The position numbers and the translations under genes are program-made. From NCBI RefSeq assembly GCF_965243865.1, contig NZ_OZ251603.1, positions 868,001-932,000 on the forward strand: a stretch of 64,000 bases of DNA, written 5' to 3'. Below, one piece after another: positions 15,343 to 25,032 of the stretch (the first letter of the stretch is position 1; each line of letters begins with the position of its first letter). The notes beneath the pieces were generated by a model, which was given only the letters and a program-made list of their open reading frames with translations, made no database searches and had not been told where the DNA came from. The DNA comes from Hyphomicrobium_A sp965243865. GTDB taxonomy: Bacteria; Pseudomonadota; Alphaproteobacteria; Rhizobiales; Hyphomicrobiaceae.

Positions 15343-16224
15343 CTACCCGCCATTGCTCGCGACACGTACCGAGACCGACATTCCGAGGAACGCATCAGTC
15401 ATCCCCACGAAGCTGCCGGCCACGGGGACAGCCTGCTGGATGTTGCGCGCCACAGCCACGGGAATGAGATTGGCGCCGCCGACGCTCCGGTTCGTCGGAT
15501 CAAAGGTAATCCAACCCGCCCCCGGCACGTAGACCTCGGCCCAGGCATGCGTCGATCCTGCATCGACTGAGCCTGCGAGAGCATTGTCAGGATTGTAGAG
15601 GTACCCCGAAACGATCCGCGCGCCGAACCCGAGGCTGCGCACCGCTTCAACGAACAGCACCGCAAAGTCACGACACGATCCCCAACCACGATCCAGAGTC
15701 TCGGTTGGAGTCTGTGTGCCCTCGTCCTCCCGGCTTTGATAGCTGACCCAGGCAGAAACGCCGATGCTCAAGTCTTTCAGAAGCGAAAGCGTGTCTGTCA
15801 CATCGCCGCGGACAAATGCGCGCGACCAGCTATGCAGCCGGCCTGCCGGGTCCACGTATTGGGGAATGGCCAGGGAGCCCAGATCTATCCAATCATCAGC
15901 CAAATAGCGAAACGGGTAGGAAGCGGCATAGGCTGCAATATCGAAGATTGGCCAAGCCGCCGCATGCAGCTCGATCTCCGACACACTGCAAATGTCCAGG
16001 TGATCAGACCAGTTCTGGAGCGTGGCGGTCGCTACTGCATTGCCGAAGACGTCATGGGCCCATGTCAACGTCGCCGCCGGAGTGACGCGCACATCACTGG
16101 AGATCAGCCGCACATCGCGGCTCTCGCGCGGGCGAAGCATCAGCCGATGAACTCCGAGACTCACCGGCAGGCGGTAGCGGTAAGACGTCCGGTGCTCGAT
16201 GCTCAGTCGGATAACACGCTCCAT
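15343..16224 (-). CDS. Transglutaminase-like protein
   Basis: A 293-residue protein with an N-terminal beta domain (about 1-100, LSIEHRTSYRY) and a C-terminal transglutaminase-like core. The catalytic cysteine is in GWGSCRDFAVLFVEAVR (near residue 183), the histidine in STHAWAEVYVPGAGW and the aspartate in TFDPTN. Such proteins act as cysteine proteases or amidases; many are linked to ATP-grasp and alpha-E peptide modification loci, which are not seen nearby. A relative is encoded at 35794-36621. Confidence 0.88.
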   Translation of the reverse strand: MERVIRLSIEHRTSYRYRLPVSLGVHRLMLRPRESRDVRLISSDVRVTPAATLTWAHDVFGNAVATATLQNWSDHLDICSVSEIELHAAAWPIFDIAAYAASYPFRYLADDWIDLGSLAIPQYVDPAGRLHSWSRAFVRGDVTDTLSLLKDLSIGVSAWVSYQSREDEGTQTPTETLDRGWGSCRDFAVLFVEAVRSLGFGARIVSGYLYNPDNALAGSVDAGSTHAWAEVYVPGAGWITFDPTNRSVGGANLIPVAVARNIQQAVPVAGSFVGMTDAFLGMSVSVRVASNGG

Positions 16225-16647
16225 TGTTGACTGGCTGCACCATCACGACCCGATGGGATCATGCTCTTGCGGTAACAGTGTAGCACGTCCTGGTCACCGG
16301 CTCGCGCTTCGCAGGCGCTGGCGGCGGAGACATGAGAGAGCACCCGCCTGAAATGCGGCAAAGGGAGCAATTTCCGTAATCCGATGACGACACGCCCAAA
16401 ATGGGCGGCGCTTCTGTCGAAGAAATGCCCCAGTTGCTCCATTTCCAAGCCGCGGCAAACACGTATTTCTTCTGGAAAGCCGAAATAGGTGAAAGTCTAT
16501 TTGTGATTTCTCGACATATGCTTTGAGTCGGCAATTTCAAAATATTTCCGCAGGGCCTGTTTTTAATTCGATCCCACCCCATATATCAATAATAGTTTGG
16601 GTGATTCCATTCAGATTATACTGAACCTAACATTTTTGGTGATTTCC
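16225..16647. other. Intergenic region
   Basis: About 420 bp, notably AT-richer from 16450 to 16640 than its surroundings. Apart from a possible degenerate leader at 16311-16368 I see no gene. An ATG at 16383 opens a 34-codon frame behind that leader, too weak to call. The AT-rich part probably holds the promoter of the CsbD-like gene. Confidence 0.5.
16311..16368 (+). promoter_or_regulatory. Possible degenerate leader element
   Basis: GCAGGCGCTG, GGAGACATGAGAG, GCACCCGCCTGAAATGCGGC and AAAGGGAGC follow the order and spacing of the leader at 12747-12830 (GCAGGCGCCTG, GAGAGATG, GCTCCCGCCTGTATGGC, TAGGAGC). The middle arm has one change (GCACCC), which weakens pairing with the third arm. Confidence 0.35.
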
Positions 16648-16857
16648 ATGGCAGAGACCGCACACGCGACCGCAGGGACAAACGGCCCCGGCATGCGAGG
16701 TGAAATCGCGGCCAAGTGGGGCAAGTTCAGCTCTGCTGAAATCGCGGCCCTGAAGAACAAGGACGATCTCGTGGCCCAGGTACAGACGAAATACCAGCTT
16801 GAGAAGGCGCAAGCCGAAAAGGATGTCGATGCCTTCGCGAAGGGGCGTCAGCTCTAA
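16648..16857 (+). CDS. CsbD-like stress protein
   Basis: A 69-residue protein. The stretch RGEIAAKWGKFSSAEIAALK followed by KDDLVAQVQTKYQLEKAQAE matches the CsbD fold of small general-stress proteins (KWG.L...E....G..D.LVG..Q..YG..KE.AE). An ATG at 16597 is in frame but would add an unusual hydrophobic lead. Function of the family is unknown; in Bacillus it is SigB-controlled. Confidence 0.75.
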   Translation: MAETAHATAGTNGPGMRGEIAAKWGKFSSAEIAALKNKDDLVAQVQTKYQLEKAQAEKDVDAFAKGRQL

Positions 16858-17036
16858 GCACGAGGCATTGCGCGGCTGGCGGCTCCTCGGCGCAGGCTGA
16901 GGGTCGCCGCCGGTTGCCCATCGGCCTGCGGTCGCTGCAACGTCTTTCTATCATCGACTATGTTCGTCGCTGCTCGGCCCTGTCCTATTGCCAGGGCTTT
17001 CTCGGTTATGGACGAGACGATGCCGGCTCTACGGCC

Positions 17037-17726
17037 TCAATCCGCGGCCATGCGATAGCCGATGCCGAGTTCCGTCAGGATAACCACCGGCTCCTCCGGA
17101 TCGTCCTCGATCTTCTGTCGTAGCTGCCCGATGTAGACGCGCAGGTACTGCGTATCTAGCGCGTGCGCTGGCCCCCAAACTGCCGTCAGCAATTGCTTGT
17201 GCGTCATCACCTTGCCGGCGTGACGCGCCAGCAGCACAAGCAGATCGAACTCGCGCGGGGTCAACTTGATCTCGGCGCCCTTACGGGTCACGCGATGGCG
17301 GTCCGTATCAAGCTCGATCTCGCCGATCCTCATGATCGGCGACTCCGGCTGGGCTTGCCTGCGGTGGCGAAGCGCGGCGCGCAGCCGAGCCATCAGCTCA
17401 CCCACGCCGAAAGGCTTGTTGATGAAGTCGTCGGCACCGAGATCCAAAGCCTCTATCTTCTCGGCCTCGCGGTCGCGTGCCGACAGGACGACGATAGGCA
17501 CGCTCGACCACTGGCGCACCTGCCGGATGACGTCCTTGCCGTCACCGTCGGGAAGGCCGAGATCGAGCACGACGACCTCCGGAGGCTCGCGCGCAATGCG
17601 CCTCGTCGCCTCCTCAACGCTCGCCGCAGAGCTTACCTCGTAGCCGTTGGCCTCGAGCGCCGGCTTCAGGAAGCGCAAAATCGCCGCTTCGTCATCGACG
17701 ACCATGACTTTTATGCGCGCCATCAT
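17037..17726 (-). CDS. kdpE: KdpE response regulator
   Basis: A 229-residue OmpR-type regulator. The receiver domain has the acidic pair at D11-D12, the phospho-acceptor in VVLDLGLPD (D55) and a conserved lysine in NKPFGVGEL. The C-terminal winged helix contains LTPREFDLLVLLARHAGKVM. It activates kdpFABC when phosphorylated by KdpD. Its ATG overlaps the kdpD stop (ATGA at 17723-17726), and it is the last gene of the leftward kdp operon. Confidence 0.96.
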   Translation of the reverse strand: MMARIKVMVVDDEAAILRFLKPALEANGYEVSSAASVEEATRRIAREPPEVVVLDLGLPDGDGKDVIRQVRQWSSVPIVVLSARDREAEKIEALDLGADDFINKPFGVGELMARLRAALRHRRQAQPESPIMRIGEIELDTDRHRVTRKGAEIKLTPREFDLLVLLARHAGKVMTHKQLLTAVWGPAHALDTQYLRVYIGQLRQKIEDDPEEPVVILTELGIGYRMAAD

Positions 17727-20410
17727 CGCCCCTGCCCCGCGAGCGGAAATCTCATCACCACGCGTGTGCCGCGCCCCTTCTCGATGGGGCTTTCAGCCGT
17801 GATGGATGCCCCGTGCGCCTCGACGATCCCTTTTGCGATCGCCAGTCCAAGTCCGGTGCTTTCCCCGCCGTCGGCCAAGGCCCGTCCGGGCCCTTCTGCG
17901 TGTACGAATTTCTCGAAGATATGTGGAAGTGCCGCCTCAGAGATGCCAGGCCCGTTGTCGGTGACACGTAGCGAAAGCGACTTGTCGTCAACGATTGCAT
18001 CGATGACGACGCGGGTGTCGGGCAACGTGTGAATGACGGCGTTGCCGACAATGTTGGAGAGAGCCTGCTCGAGCAGCCTCGCGTCGGCATGCACGAGCGG
18101 AAGATCGCCGGGAAGGTCCACCTCGATTTTCTGTCGGGCCCCGCGGCGGCGCGCAGCACTGGCAACCCTCTCGGCAATCTCACGGACGTCCACCCAATCC
18201 TTTCGAACCTCCAGCGCTCCAGCATCGATACGCGTCATCGACAGCAGATTGCGCACCATCTCGTCCAGCACTTCTGCCTCGCCCTTGACCTGGCCAAGCA
18301 GCTCCAGCTTCGTCTTCGCGTCGAGCTTGTCACCATAGTCGATAAGGCTCGTCGCCGAACCAAGTATCGACGCAAGCGGCGTGCGAAAATCGTGCGATAT
18401 CGATGCAAGCAGCGTGTTGCGTATGCGCTCCGTCTCCGCCGCACCGCGCGTGCGGACGATCTCCCGCGACAACGACGCGCGATCGAGGGCTGTCGCAGTC
18501 TGCTCGGCCAGCGCCTCGAACAGAATGCGGGCCTCAGGATCGAGCTTCTCGCCGTCATCACCGAGACCAACGCCGATGACGCCAAGGACGCCGTGCGCCG
18601 TGCGCATTGGCAGAAACAACCAGCCTACCGACGGAAGCGTTGCCGTGTCAGCGCCGGCCGGCTCGTCGTGCTTCAAGGCCCAGCGTGCAGCCATCATCTC
18701 GCCGGTTCCGAGCGCCTCCAGCGGCGGCCATGCGGCGGCGATCTCGGGCTCCTCGTTGGCGCCAAGCAGGATCACCGTCGGCCGCGCGAGACTGGCGTGG
18801 ATGGCGCCCACGGCAGCGTCCGGGATGTCCTCGAACGTGGCGATGGCAGCGAGACGCCGCGTGAACTCATAGAGGCGGCGCGTCGCGCGCATGCGATCGG
18901 CAGCCAATCTCGCCTGCTCGCGCACGCGGCCGGCGAGCGTGGATATGACCACCGCGACGGCCAAGAAGACCATGAGCGCCAGCAGCTCATGCGGCTCGGC
19001 CACCGTGAAGGTGTAGAGGGGCTCGATGAAGAACAGATTGTAGGCGAGGAACGACAACACCGAAGCATAGACGGCGGGCCAAATGCCGAACGTGACGGCA
19101 GAGGCCGCAACCGCCAGCAGAAAGATCATGGAGATGTTGGGAAACGTCGTCAGACGCGTCAATCCTTCGCCGACGCCGACAGCAACAGCGACAGCGATCG
19201 TCGCCCAGAGGAAGGAGCGGGGCTCCAGCGACTGACGCCTCGGCACCGGAAGCGCGCCGCGCGCCCTCTCGCGCTCGCGGCTGGTAATGACGTGCACCGC
19301 CACACCATCGGCGCGGCGAAGAAGCTCATGCGGCAGCGAGCGCCGCAACATCTCTGTGACGAACCCGCCGCGCGAGCGCCCCAGCACAATTTGCGTCACG
19401 TTTTCAAACTTGGCAACGCGCAGAAGCTCGGCAGCGATATCGCTCGCGGTGAGCGTGCTCGTCTCGGCCCCGAGCGTACGCGCAAGTTCGAGTGCTGCCT
19501 CGACGTTGCGCCTTGCCCCGGCATCGAGCTGCTCGCTGGGGCGCTCGACAGTCACCGCCATCCAGGGCGCATCCATGACGTCGGCGAGACGCTTGCCGGC
19601 CCGGACGATGGAGACGGCATCGCGATCGGGTCCGATGCAGGCAAGAATACGTTCGCGCGCCGGCCACGGTCCTTCGATCGCTTGCGCCCGCATGTGCTCG
19701 ATCAGGTCGGCATCGATGCGCTCGGCAGCGCGCCTCAGCGCTAGCTCGCGCAGGGCTGTGAGATTTTCCGGCTTGAAGAAGCGCTTGCGGGCTCTGTCCG
19801 CCATATCTGGGACGTAGACCTTGCCCTCGGCGAGCCGCTTCAGCAGCTCGTCCGTCGGCAGATCGACCAGCACGACCTCATCGGCATCCTCGAAGACGTA
19901 GTCAGGCACAGTCTCCCGTACCTTCACGCCCGTGATCTTCTGCACGATGTCGTTGAGCCCTTCGAGGTGCTGGATGTTCAGCGTCGTCCAGACGTCGATG
20001 CCGGCGGCAAGCAGCTCCTCTACATCCTGCCAGCGCTTCGGATGCCGGCTGCCGGGAATGTTGGTGTGCGCCAGCTCGTCGATGAGCAACAAGCCCGGGC
20101 GGCGCGCCAAGGCCTTGTCGATATCGAACTCAGAGAGGATCTTGTTGACGTAGATGGCCGGCTTGCGCGGGATGCCCTCGAGGCCTTCCACCAGCGCTTC
20201 GGTCTCCCGACGCCCGTGTGTCTCGACGAGTCCAACGACGACGTCGCGGCCCTCCACCTTCGCGGCGTGGGCGGCACTCAGCATGGCGAACGTCTTGCCG
20301 ACACCGGGCGCGGCACCGAGGAAGATCTTCAGGCGTCCGCGACCGGTCGCCTTGGTAACGGCGAGGATGGCGTCCGGCGAGGCTCTCTGCTTTGGTGTCG
20401 AAGCGGGCAT
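17723..20410 (-). CDS. kdpD: KdpD osmosensitive K+ channel histidine kinase
   Basis: An 895-residue protein. The N-terminal KdpD domain has Walker A FLGAAPGVGKT near residue 31. A USP-like domain follows (about 250-370), then four clustered membrane helices (about 400-500), a GAF-like segment, the H-box SISHDFRTPLAS near residue 665 and the ATP-binding box DNGPGIS with a GLGLAI G2 box. Senses low K+/turgor in the inner membrane and phosphorylates KdpE. Placed between kdpC and kdpE. Confidence 0.96.
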   Translation of the reverse strand: MPASTPKQRASPDAILAVTKATGRGRLKIFLGAAPGVGKTFAMLSAAHAAKVEGRDVVVGLVETHGRRETEALVEGLEGIPRKPAIYVNKILSEFDIDKALARRPGLLLIDELAHTNIPGSRHPKRWQDVEELLAAGIDVWTTLNIQHLEGLNDIVQKITGVKVRETVPDYVFEDADEVVLVDLPTDELLKRLAEGKVYVPDMADRARKRFFKPENLTALRELALRRAAERIDADLIEHMRAQAIEGPWPARERILACIGPDRDAVSIVRAGKRLADVMDAPWMAVTVERPSEQLDAGARRNVEAALELARTLGAETSTLTASDIAAELLRVAKFENVTQIVLGRSRGGFVTEMLRRSLPHELLRRADGVAVHVITSRERERARGALPVPRRQSLEPRSFLWATIAVAVAVGVGEGLTRLTTFPNISMIFLLAVAASAVTFGIWPAVYASVLSFLAYNLFFIEPLYTFTVAEPHELLALMVFLAVAVVISTLAGRVREQARLAADRMRATRRLYEFTRRLAAIATFEDIPDAAVGAIHASLARPTVILLGANEEPEIAAAWPPLEALGTGEMMAARWALKHDEPAGADTATLPSVGWLFLPMRTAHGVLGVIGVGLGDDGEKLDPEARILFEALAEQTATALDRASLSREIVRTRGAAETERIRNTLLASISHDFRTPLASILGSATSLIDYGDKLDAKTKLELLGQVKGEAEVLDEMVRNLLSMTRIDAGALEVRKDWVDVREIAERVASAARRRGARQKIEVDLPGDLPLVHADARLLEQALSNIVGNAVIHTLPDTRVVIDAIVDDKSLSLRVTDNGPGISEAALPHIFEKFVHAEGPGRALADGGESTGLGLAIAKGIVEAHGASITAESPIEKGRGTRVVMRFPLAGQGR

Positions 20411-20426
20411 GGCCTCGCCAGATTTC

Positions 20427-21032
20427 CTATGGGGCGCCGAGGCTATCGAGCGCGAGGTTGAGCCGCAAGACGTTGACCTTCGGCTCGCCGAGCACTCCTA
20501 ACGCGCGCCCTTCCACTTCCCCGTTAACGAGGCGGCGCAAACGTTCCTCCGGCAGACCTCGGGCCTTTGCGACGCGCGGAACCTGCATCAGCGCGTTCTG
20601 GGGCGAGATATCCGGATCGAGGCCGCTCGAGGACGTGGTCACCGCGTCGACCGGAACTGGTCCGTCGACACCTTCCTTGCGCAGCTCATCGACACTGCCC
20701 TGTACGCGGTCGATCAGCTTCTTGGTGATTGGCCCGAGGTTGGAGCCAGTCGATGCCGCGGCATTGTAGGGCGCATCGACCGTCTTGCTCGGGTCGGACG
20801 GGTCGGCACCGCTAGTAGCCGACGGGCGCGGATGGAAGTAGCGCTCCGAAGTGAACGACTGGCCGACGAGGCTGGAGCCGATCACCTTGCCGTCTTTGCG
20901 GACAAGGCTGCCGAGTGCCTGATCCTGCATCATGACCCAGGCGACTCCAGAGACGGCAAGCGGATAGACGACGCCGGTCAACACAGTGAAGCTGAGCAGC
21001 ATGACCACTGCGACGCGCAGTTGCTGAAGCAT
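20427..21032 (-). CDS. kdpC: K+-transporting ATPase subunit KdpC
   Basis: A 201-residue protein with one N-terminal membrane helix (about residues 10-32, VVMLLSFTVLTGVVYPLAVS) and the periplasmic motifs GQSFTSERYFHPRPSA and DPDISPQNALMQVPRVAKAR. KdpC stabilises the KdpFABC complex and raises K+ affinity. It sits 11 bp after kdpB. Confidence 0.96.
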   Translation of the reverse strand: MLQQLRVAVVMLLSFTVLTGVVYPLAVSGVAWVMMQDQALGSLVRKDGKVIGSSLVGQSFTSERYFHPRPSATSGADPSDPSKTVDAPYNAAASTGSNLGPITKKLIDRVQGSVDELRKEGVDGPVPVDAVTTSSSGLDPDISPQNALMQVPRVAKARGLPEERLRRLVNGEVEGRALGVLGEPKVNVLRLNLALDSLGAP

Positions 21033-21043
21033 GGCCTTTTCTC

Positions 21044-23092
21044 CTAGACGAGGTGCAGGCTCGAGACCGCAAGGTCCACGAGCTTGATGCCGATGAACGG
21101 CGCGGCGAGACCGCCGAGGCCGTAGACGAGAAGATTGCGCCGCAGCAGAGCCGCAGCACCGATCGGCCGGTAGGCGACGCCCTTAAGTGCCAGCGGAATG
21201 AGCGCGACGATGATCAGCGCATTGAAGATGACGGCGGAGAGAATTGCGCTCTCCGGTGTCGCCAGGCGCATGATGTTGAGCGCACCGAGCTCAGGCAACG
21301 AGGCGACGAACAGCGCCGGAATGATGGCGAAATACTTCGCGACATCGTTGGCGATCGAGAAAGTCGTCAACGAGCCCCGCGTCATCAGCAGCTGCTTTCC
21401 GATCTCGACGACTTCGATGAGCTTGGTCGGATTGGAGTCGAGATCGATCATGTTGCCAGCTTCGCGCGCCGCCTGCGTGCCCGATTGCATGGCAACCGCT
21501 ACGTCCGCTTGCGCCAGAGCCGGCGCGTCATTGGTGCCGTCGCCGCACATGGCGATCAACCGGCCCTCCGCCTGCTCATTGCGGATGTAGCGCAGCTTAT
21601 CCTCCGGGGTCGCCTCGGCGACGAAATCGTCGACGCCGGCTTCAGAGGCGATGGCGGCCGCGGTCACCGGATTGTCGCCAGTGATCATCACCGTCTTGAT
21701 GCCCATGCGTCGGAGCTGCGCGAACCGCTCTTTGATATCCGGCTTCACGACGTCCTTAAGATGAATAACGCCGAGAAGGCGGTCACCATCGACAAGGCCG
21801 AGCGGCGTTCCGCCGGCGCGCGCAATTCGGTCGACGGCGGCACGGAATGCCGGTGGCTCGGCGACGGGCTGCGTTCCATTGGCGAACTTCAGCACCGCAT
21901 CGACCGCACCCTTGCGCAGCTTCCGCGTTTCGATGTCGATGCCCGAAAGACGGGTGCTCGCCGAGAACTCGATGAAGCCTCCCTGAGGTACGTTGGCCGG
22001 CAGCGCGAGGCCGTATTTCTCCTGCGCCAGCGTCACGATCGAGCGCCCCTCGGGCGTCTCGTCGGCCAGGCTCGCAAGCAGGGCTGCCTCCGCGGCTTCA
22101 CGTTCCGAGACGCCGGGCACAGGGACGATCTCCGTGGCCAGCCTGTTGCCGAACGTGATGGTACCCGTCTTGTCGAGGAGCAACGTGTCGACGTCGCCGG
22201 CCGCCTCGACGGCGCGCCCCGACATGGCGAGCACATTGAATCGCAGCAGTCGATCCATACCGGCGATGCCGATGGCCGAAAGCAGCCCGCCGATGGTGGT
22301 TGGGATGAGCGTGACGAGCAGCGCCACCAGCACAGTGACGGCAATGTTGGTTCCCGAGTAGGCGCCAAGACCCGTCAGCGTAACCACGGCGATGAGGAAG
22401 ACGATGGTCATACCCGCGAGCAGCACGTTGAGCGCAATCTCGTTCGGCGTCTTCTGCCTCTCGGCGCCTTCAACGAGCGCGATCATGCGGTCGAGGAAGG
22501 AAGAGCCCGGCGAGGAGGTGATGCGCACGATGATCCAGTCGGACAACACCGTCGTGCCGCCCGTGACTGCGGAGCGATCACCACCGGCTTCACGGATAAC
22601 GGGCGCCGATTCGCCCGTCACGGCTGCCTCATTGACGGAGGCGACACCTTCTATGATCTCGCCATCGCCGGGGATGATCTCGCCCGCAACGACGAGAACG
22701 TTATCGCCGGGGCGCAAGTCGAGCGCCGAGACGGTCTCATGGCGTTCGCGGTTCTTCGGGTCCAAGAGGCGATGCGCCAACGACTCGGTGCGCGTCTTGC
22801 GCAAGGATTCGGCCTGTGCGCGGCCGCGGCCTTCGGCCAGCGCCTCGGCGAAATTGGCGAACAGCACCGTGAACCAGAGCCACGCTGCAATCTGGCCGCT
22901 GAACGCCGCGGGTTGGCCGGTGATCAGATCGCGCGCAAACAGAACGGTCACCAGCGCCGATACGGTCGCCGTTACGAACATCACGGGGTTCTTGATCAGC
23001 GCGCGCGGGTCGAGCTTGCGGATGGCATCGGCCGCGGCGCGCCACAAGAGCGAGCTGTCGAACGAAGCGGAGTTGTAGAGCTTGCGGACCAT
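21044..23092 (-). CDS. kdpB: K+-transporting P-type ATPase subunit KdpB
   Basis: A P-type ATPase of 682 residues with the start at 23092, where GGAGACC precedes ATG. The phosphorylation motif is DKTGTITFGN, the actuator loop TGESAPV, and the hinge GDGTNDAPALAQ. It drives high-affinity K+ uptake with KdpA. An in-frame ATG at 23137 overlaps the end of kdpA and has no better ribosome site. Confidence 0.97.
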   Translation of the reverse strand: MVRKLYNSASFDSSLLWRAAADAIRKLDPRALIKNPVMFVTATVSALVTVLFARDLITGQPAAFSGQIAAWLWFTVLFANFAEALAEGRGRAQAESLRKTRTESLAHRLLDPKNRERHETVSALDLRPGDNVLVVAGEIIPGDGEIIEGVASVNEAAVTGESAPVIREAGGDRSAVTGGTTVLSDWIIVRITSSPGSSFLDRMIALVEGAERQKTPNEIALNVLLAGMTIVFLIAVVTLTGLGAYSGTNIAVTVLVALLVTLIPTTIGGLLSAIGIAGMDRLLRFNVLAMSGRAVEAAGDVDTLLLDKTGTITFGNRLATEIVPVPGVSEREAAEAALLASLADETPEGRSIVTLAQEKYGLALPANVPQGGFIEFSASTRLSGIDIETRKLRKGAVDAVLKFANGTQPVAEPPAFRAAVDRIARAGGTPLGLVDGDRLLGVIHLKDVVKPDIKERFAQLRRMGIKTVMITGDNPVTAAAIASEAGVDDFVAEATPEDKLRYIRNEQAEGRLIAMCGDGTNDAPALAQADVAVAMQSGTQAAREAGNMIDLDSNPTKLIEVVEIGKQLLMTRGSLTTFSIANDVAKYFAIIPALFVASLPELGALNIMRLATPESAILSAVIFNALIIVALIPLALKGVAYRPIGAAALLRRNLLVYGLGGLAAPFIGIKLVDLAVSSLHLV

Positions 23093-23117
23093 GAATGAGG
23101 TCTCCTGTAGCAGCAGG

Positions 23118-24821
23118 TCAGAACGTCTTGCCGGCAAGCATCTGGAAATGCTCGGCGATGGGGCCGAGTGCCAGTGCCGGGAAGAATTCCAAACCGCTGA
23201 CGATGACGATCACGCCTGCGAGCAGAGCGACGAAAAGGGCGCCGTCGGTGGGGAAGGTGCCGCCGGAAGGTGCGAGCCTCGGCTTCGCCGCGAGGGAGCC
23301 AATGATCGCCATCACCGGCACGATGATGCCAAACCGGCAGGCCAGCATGGTGATGCCCATCGTCGTGTCGTACCAGGGCGCATTGGCGGTCAAACCCGCG
23401 AATGCAGAGCCGTTGTTTCCCGCGGCGGACGAGAAGGCATAGAGGATCTCGCTGTAGCCGCGCGGGCCGGGGTTGTTGAGGCCGGCGAGAGCTGCGGGCA
23501 GCACAGCCGACACCGCGCTGAAACCTAGAATGAAGGCTGGCATGATGAGGATGGCGAGCATGGCCATCTTCACTTCCTTGGCCTCGAGCTTCTTGCCGAG
23601 ATACTCGGGCGTGCGTCCCACCATCAGCCCGGCGACGAACATGGCGATGATGGCAAACACGACGAGCCCATAGAGGCCGGAGCCGACACCGCCGGGAACC
23701 ACCTCACCGATCTGGATCAGCACCAGCGGTACCAATCCACCGAGCGGCATATAGGAATCGTGCATCGAGTTGACGGAGCCGTTCGAGGCACCAGTGGTGA
23801 ATGTCGCCCATACCGCGGACTGCGGGATGCCGAAGCGAACCTCCTTGCCTTCCATGTTGCCGCCATCAACGCCCATGGCATGCACGAACGGATTGCCTGC
23901 CGCTTCGGCCCAATAGGCGATGGCGCAACCGGCCAATAGAAAAAGCATCATTACGCCGAGCAGCGCCCACCCCTCGCGCTCGCGTCCGATCATACGTCCG
24001 AAGGCAACGGCCAGCGCGAGGGCCAGGGCAAGGATGGCCCAGGACTCGAGCGTGTTGGTCCAGATGTTGGGGTTCTCGTAGGGATGGGACGAGTTGACGT
24101 TGAAGAAGCCGCCGCCGTTGGTGCCAAGCTGTTTGATGGCGAGTTGGCTGGCGACCGGTCCCTGCGCGATGGTCTGCTTGGCACCTTCCAGCGTCGTCGC
24201 ATCGACGTAACTTGAAAGGTTCTGCGGCACACCGAGCGCTATAAGTGCGAATGCCATGACGATCGACAGGGGCAGCAGCACGTAGAGCGTAACGCGGGTG
24301 AGATCGACCCAGAAGTTTCCAACCGTCGTGGCGTTTGCACGCGAGAATGCGCGCGCGAGCGGAACGATGATCGCCATCCCCGTCGCGGCGGAGACGAAGT
24401 TCTGCACCGTCAGCCCGACCATCTGGCTGAAATACGAAAGCGTTGTCTCGCCGCCGTAGCTCTGCCAGTTGGTGTTGGTGACGAACGAGATTGCCGTGTT
24501 GAAGGCGAGGTGCTCGCTCAGGGCGCCGAACCCCTGCGGATTGAGCGGCAGGAAGCCCTGCAGCCGCAGGATGGCGTAGAGCAGCACGAAGCCGGCGGCA
24601 TTGAAGGCGATGAGCGAGGCCACGTACTGCAGCCAAGTCTGCTCGCGGGTCTGATCGACGCCGGCGAGCGCATAGATGCGTTTCTCTACCGGGCCAACCG
24701 CCGGGGTGAGAAAGCAGCGCCTGCCATCCATGACTGTAGCAAGGAACGACCCTAAGGGACGCGCCGTCAGCAGGACGAGCGCGAGCATGATGGCGATCTG
24801 AAACCAGCCATTGAGTGTCAT
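23118..24821 (-). CDS. kdpA: K+-transporting ATPase subunit KdpA
   Basis: A 567-residue multi-spanning channel-like subunit with the four selectivity-type repeats, for example TNTNWQSYGGE near residue 115 and GTNGGGFFNVNSSHPYENP near residue 232. It binds and conducts K+ in the inner membrane. The start (MTLNGWFQIAIML) is of normal length. It lies between kdpF and kdpB. Confidence 0.97.
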   Translation of the reverse strand: MTLNGWFQIAIMLALVLLTARPLGSFLATVMDGRRCFLTPAVGPVEKRIYALAGVDQTREQTWLQYVASLIAFNAAGFVLLYAILRLQGFLPLNPQGFGALSEHLAFNTAISFVTNTNWQSYGGETTLSYFSQMVGLTVQNFVSAATGMAIIVPLARAFSRANATTVGNFWVDLTRVTLYVLLPLSIVMAFALIALGVPQNLSSYVDATTLEGAKQTIAQGPVASQLAIKQLGTNGGGFFNVNSSHPYENPNIWTNTLESWAILALALALAVAFGRMIGREREGWALLGVMMLFLLAGCAIAYWAEAAGNPFVHAMGVDGGNMEGKEVRFGIPQSAVWATFTTGASNGSVNSMHDSYMPLGGLVPLVLIQIGEVVPGGVGSGLYGLVVFAIIAMFVAGLMVGRTPEYLGKKLEAKEVKMAMLAILIMPAFILGFSAVSAVLPAALAGLNNPGPRGYSEILYAFSSAAGNNGSAFAGLTANAPWYDTTMGITMLACRFGIIVPVMAIIGSLAAKPRLAPSGGTFPTDGALFVALLAGVIVIVSGLEFFPALALGPIAEHFQMLAGKTF

Positions 24822-24853
24822 AGGTTTTGTCCAAGTTGCGCGGCGGCGCGCGC

Positions 24854-24940
24854 TCAGAGCTTCTCGGGATGGAGAAGCGCGAAGACGAGATAGATCGCGA
24901 GAAAAAGGGCGACGACGCCGCCGAGGATGAGATCGAGCAT
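24854..24940 (-). CDS. kdpF: KdpF accessory membrane peptide
   Basis: A 28-residue single-helix peptide: MLDLILGGVVALFLAIYLVF, ending LLHPEKL. This is the usual form of KdpF, which stabilises the KdpABC complex. It is 32 bp upstream of kdpA. A longer in-frame ORF exists but the upstream part encodes the neighbouring peptide in another frame. Confidence 0.92.
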   Translation of the reverse strand: MLDLILGGVVALFLAIYLVFALLHPEKL

Positions 24941-24948
24941 CACCGGCC

Positions 24949-25032
24949 TCACTCTTTTGCCGCCCAGCGCGCGTAAAGCTGCATCAGGGCGAAGAGCACC
25001 AGCCCGAGCGCGAGGTAGGTTAAGTCCAGCAT
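24949..25032 (-). CDS. 27-residue membrane peptide heading the kdp operon
   Basis: MLDLTYLALGLVLFALMQLY then ARWAAKE, a single hydrophobic helix. AGGAGG lies 6 nt before the ATG, the best ribosome site in the area. It ends 9 bp before kdpF and starts with the same MLDL. I recall similar unnamed peptides upstream of kdpF in related bacteria. A second KdpF-like subunit is the natural inference. Confidence 0.75.
   Translation of the reverse strand: MLDLTYLALGLVLFALMQLYARWAAKE

Noticed and set aside
18029..19744. 571-codon open frame on the plus strand opposite kdpD
   Set aside because: Same antisense-shadow pattern; kdpD motifs are intact on the other strand.
21053..23098. 681-codon open frame on the plus strand opposite kdpB
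   Set aside because: Antisense shadow of a high-GC gene: biased composition (rich in Arg, Asp, His), no motif, no ribosome site, fully covered by kdpB.
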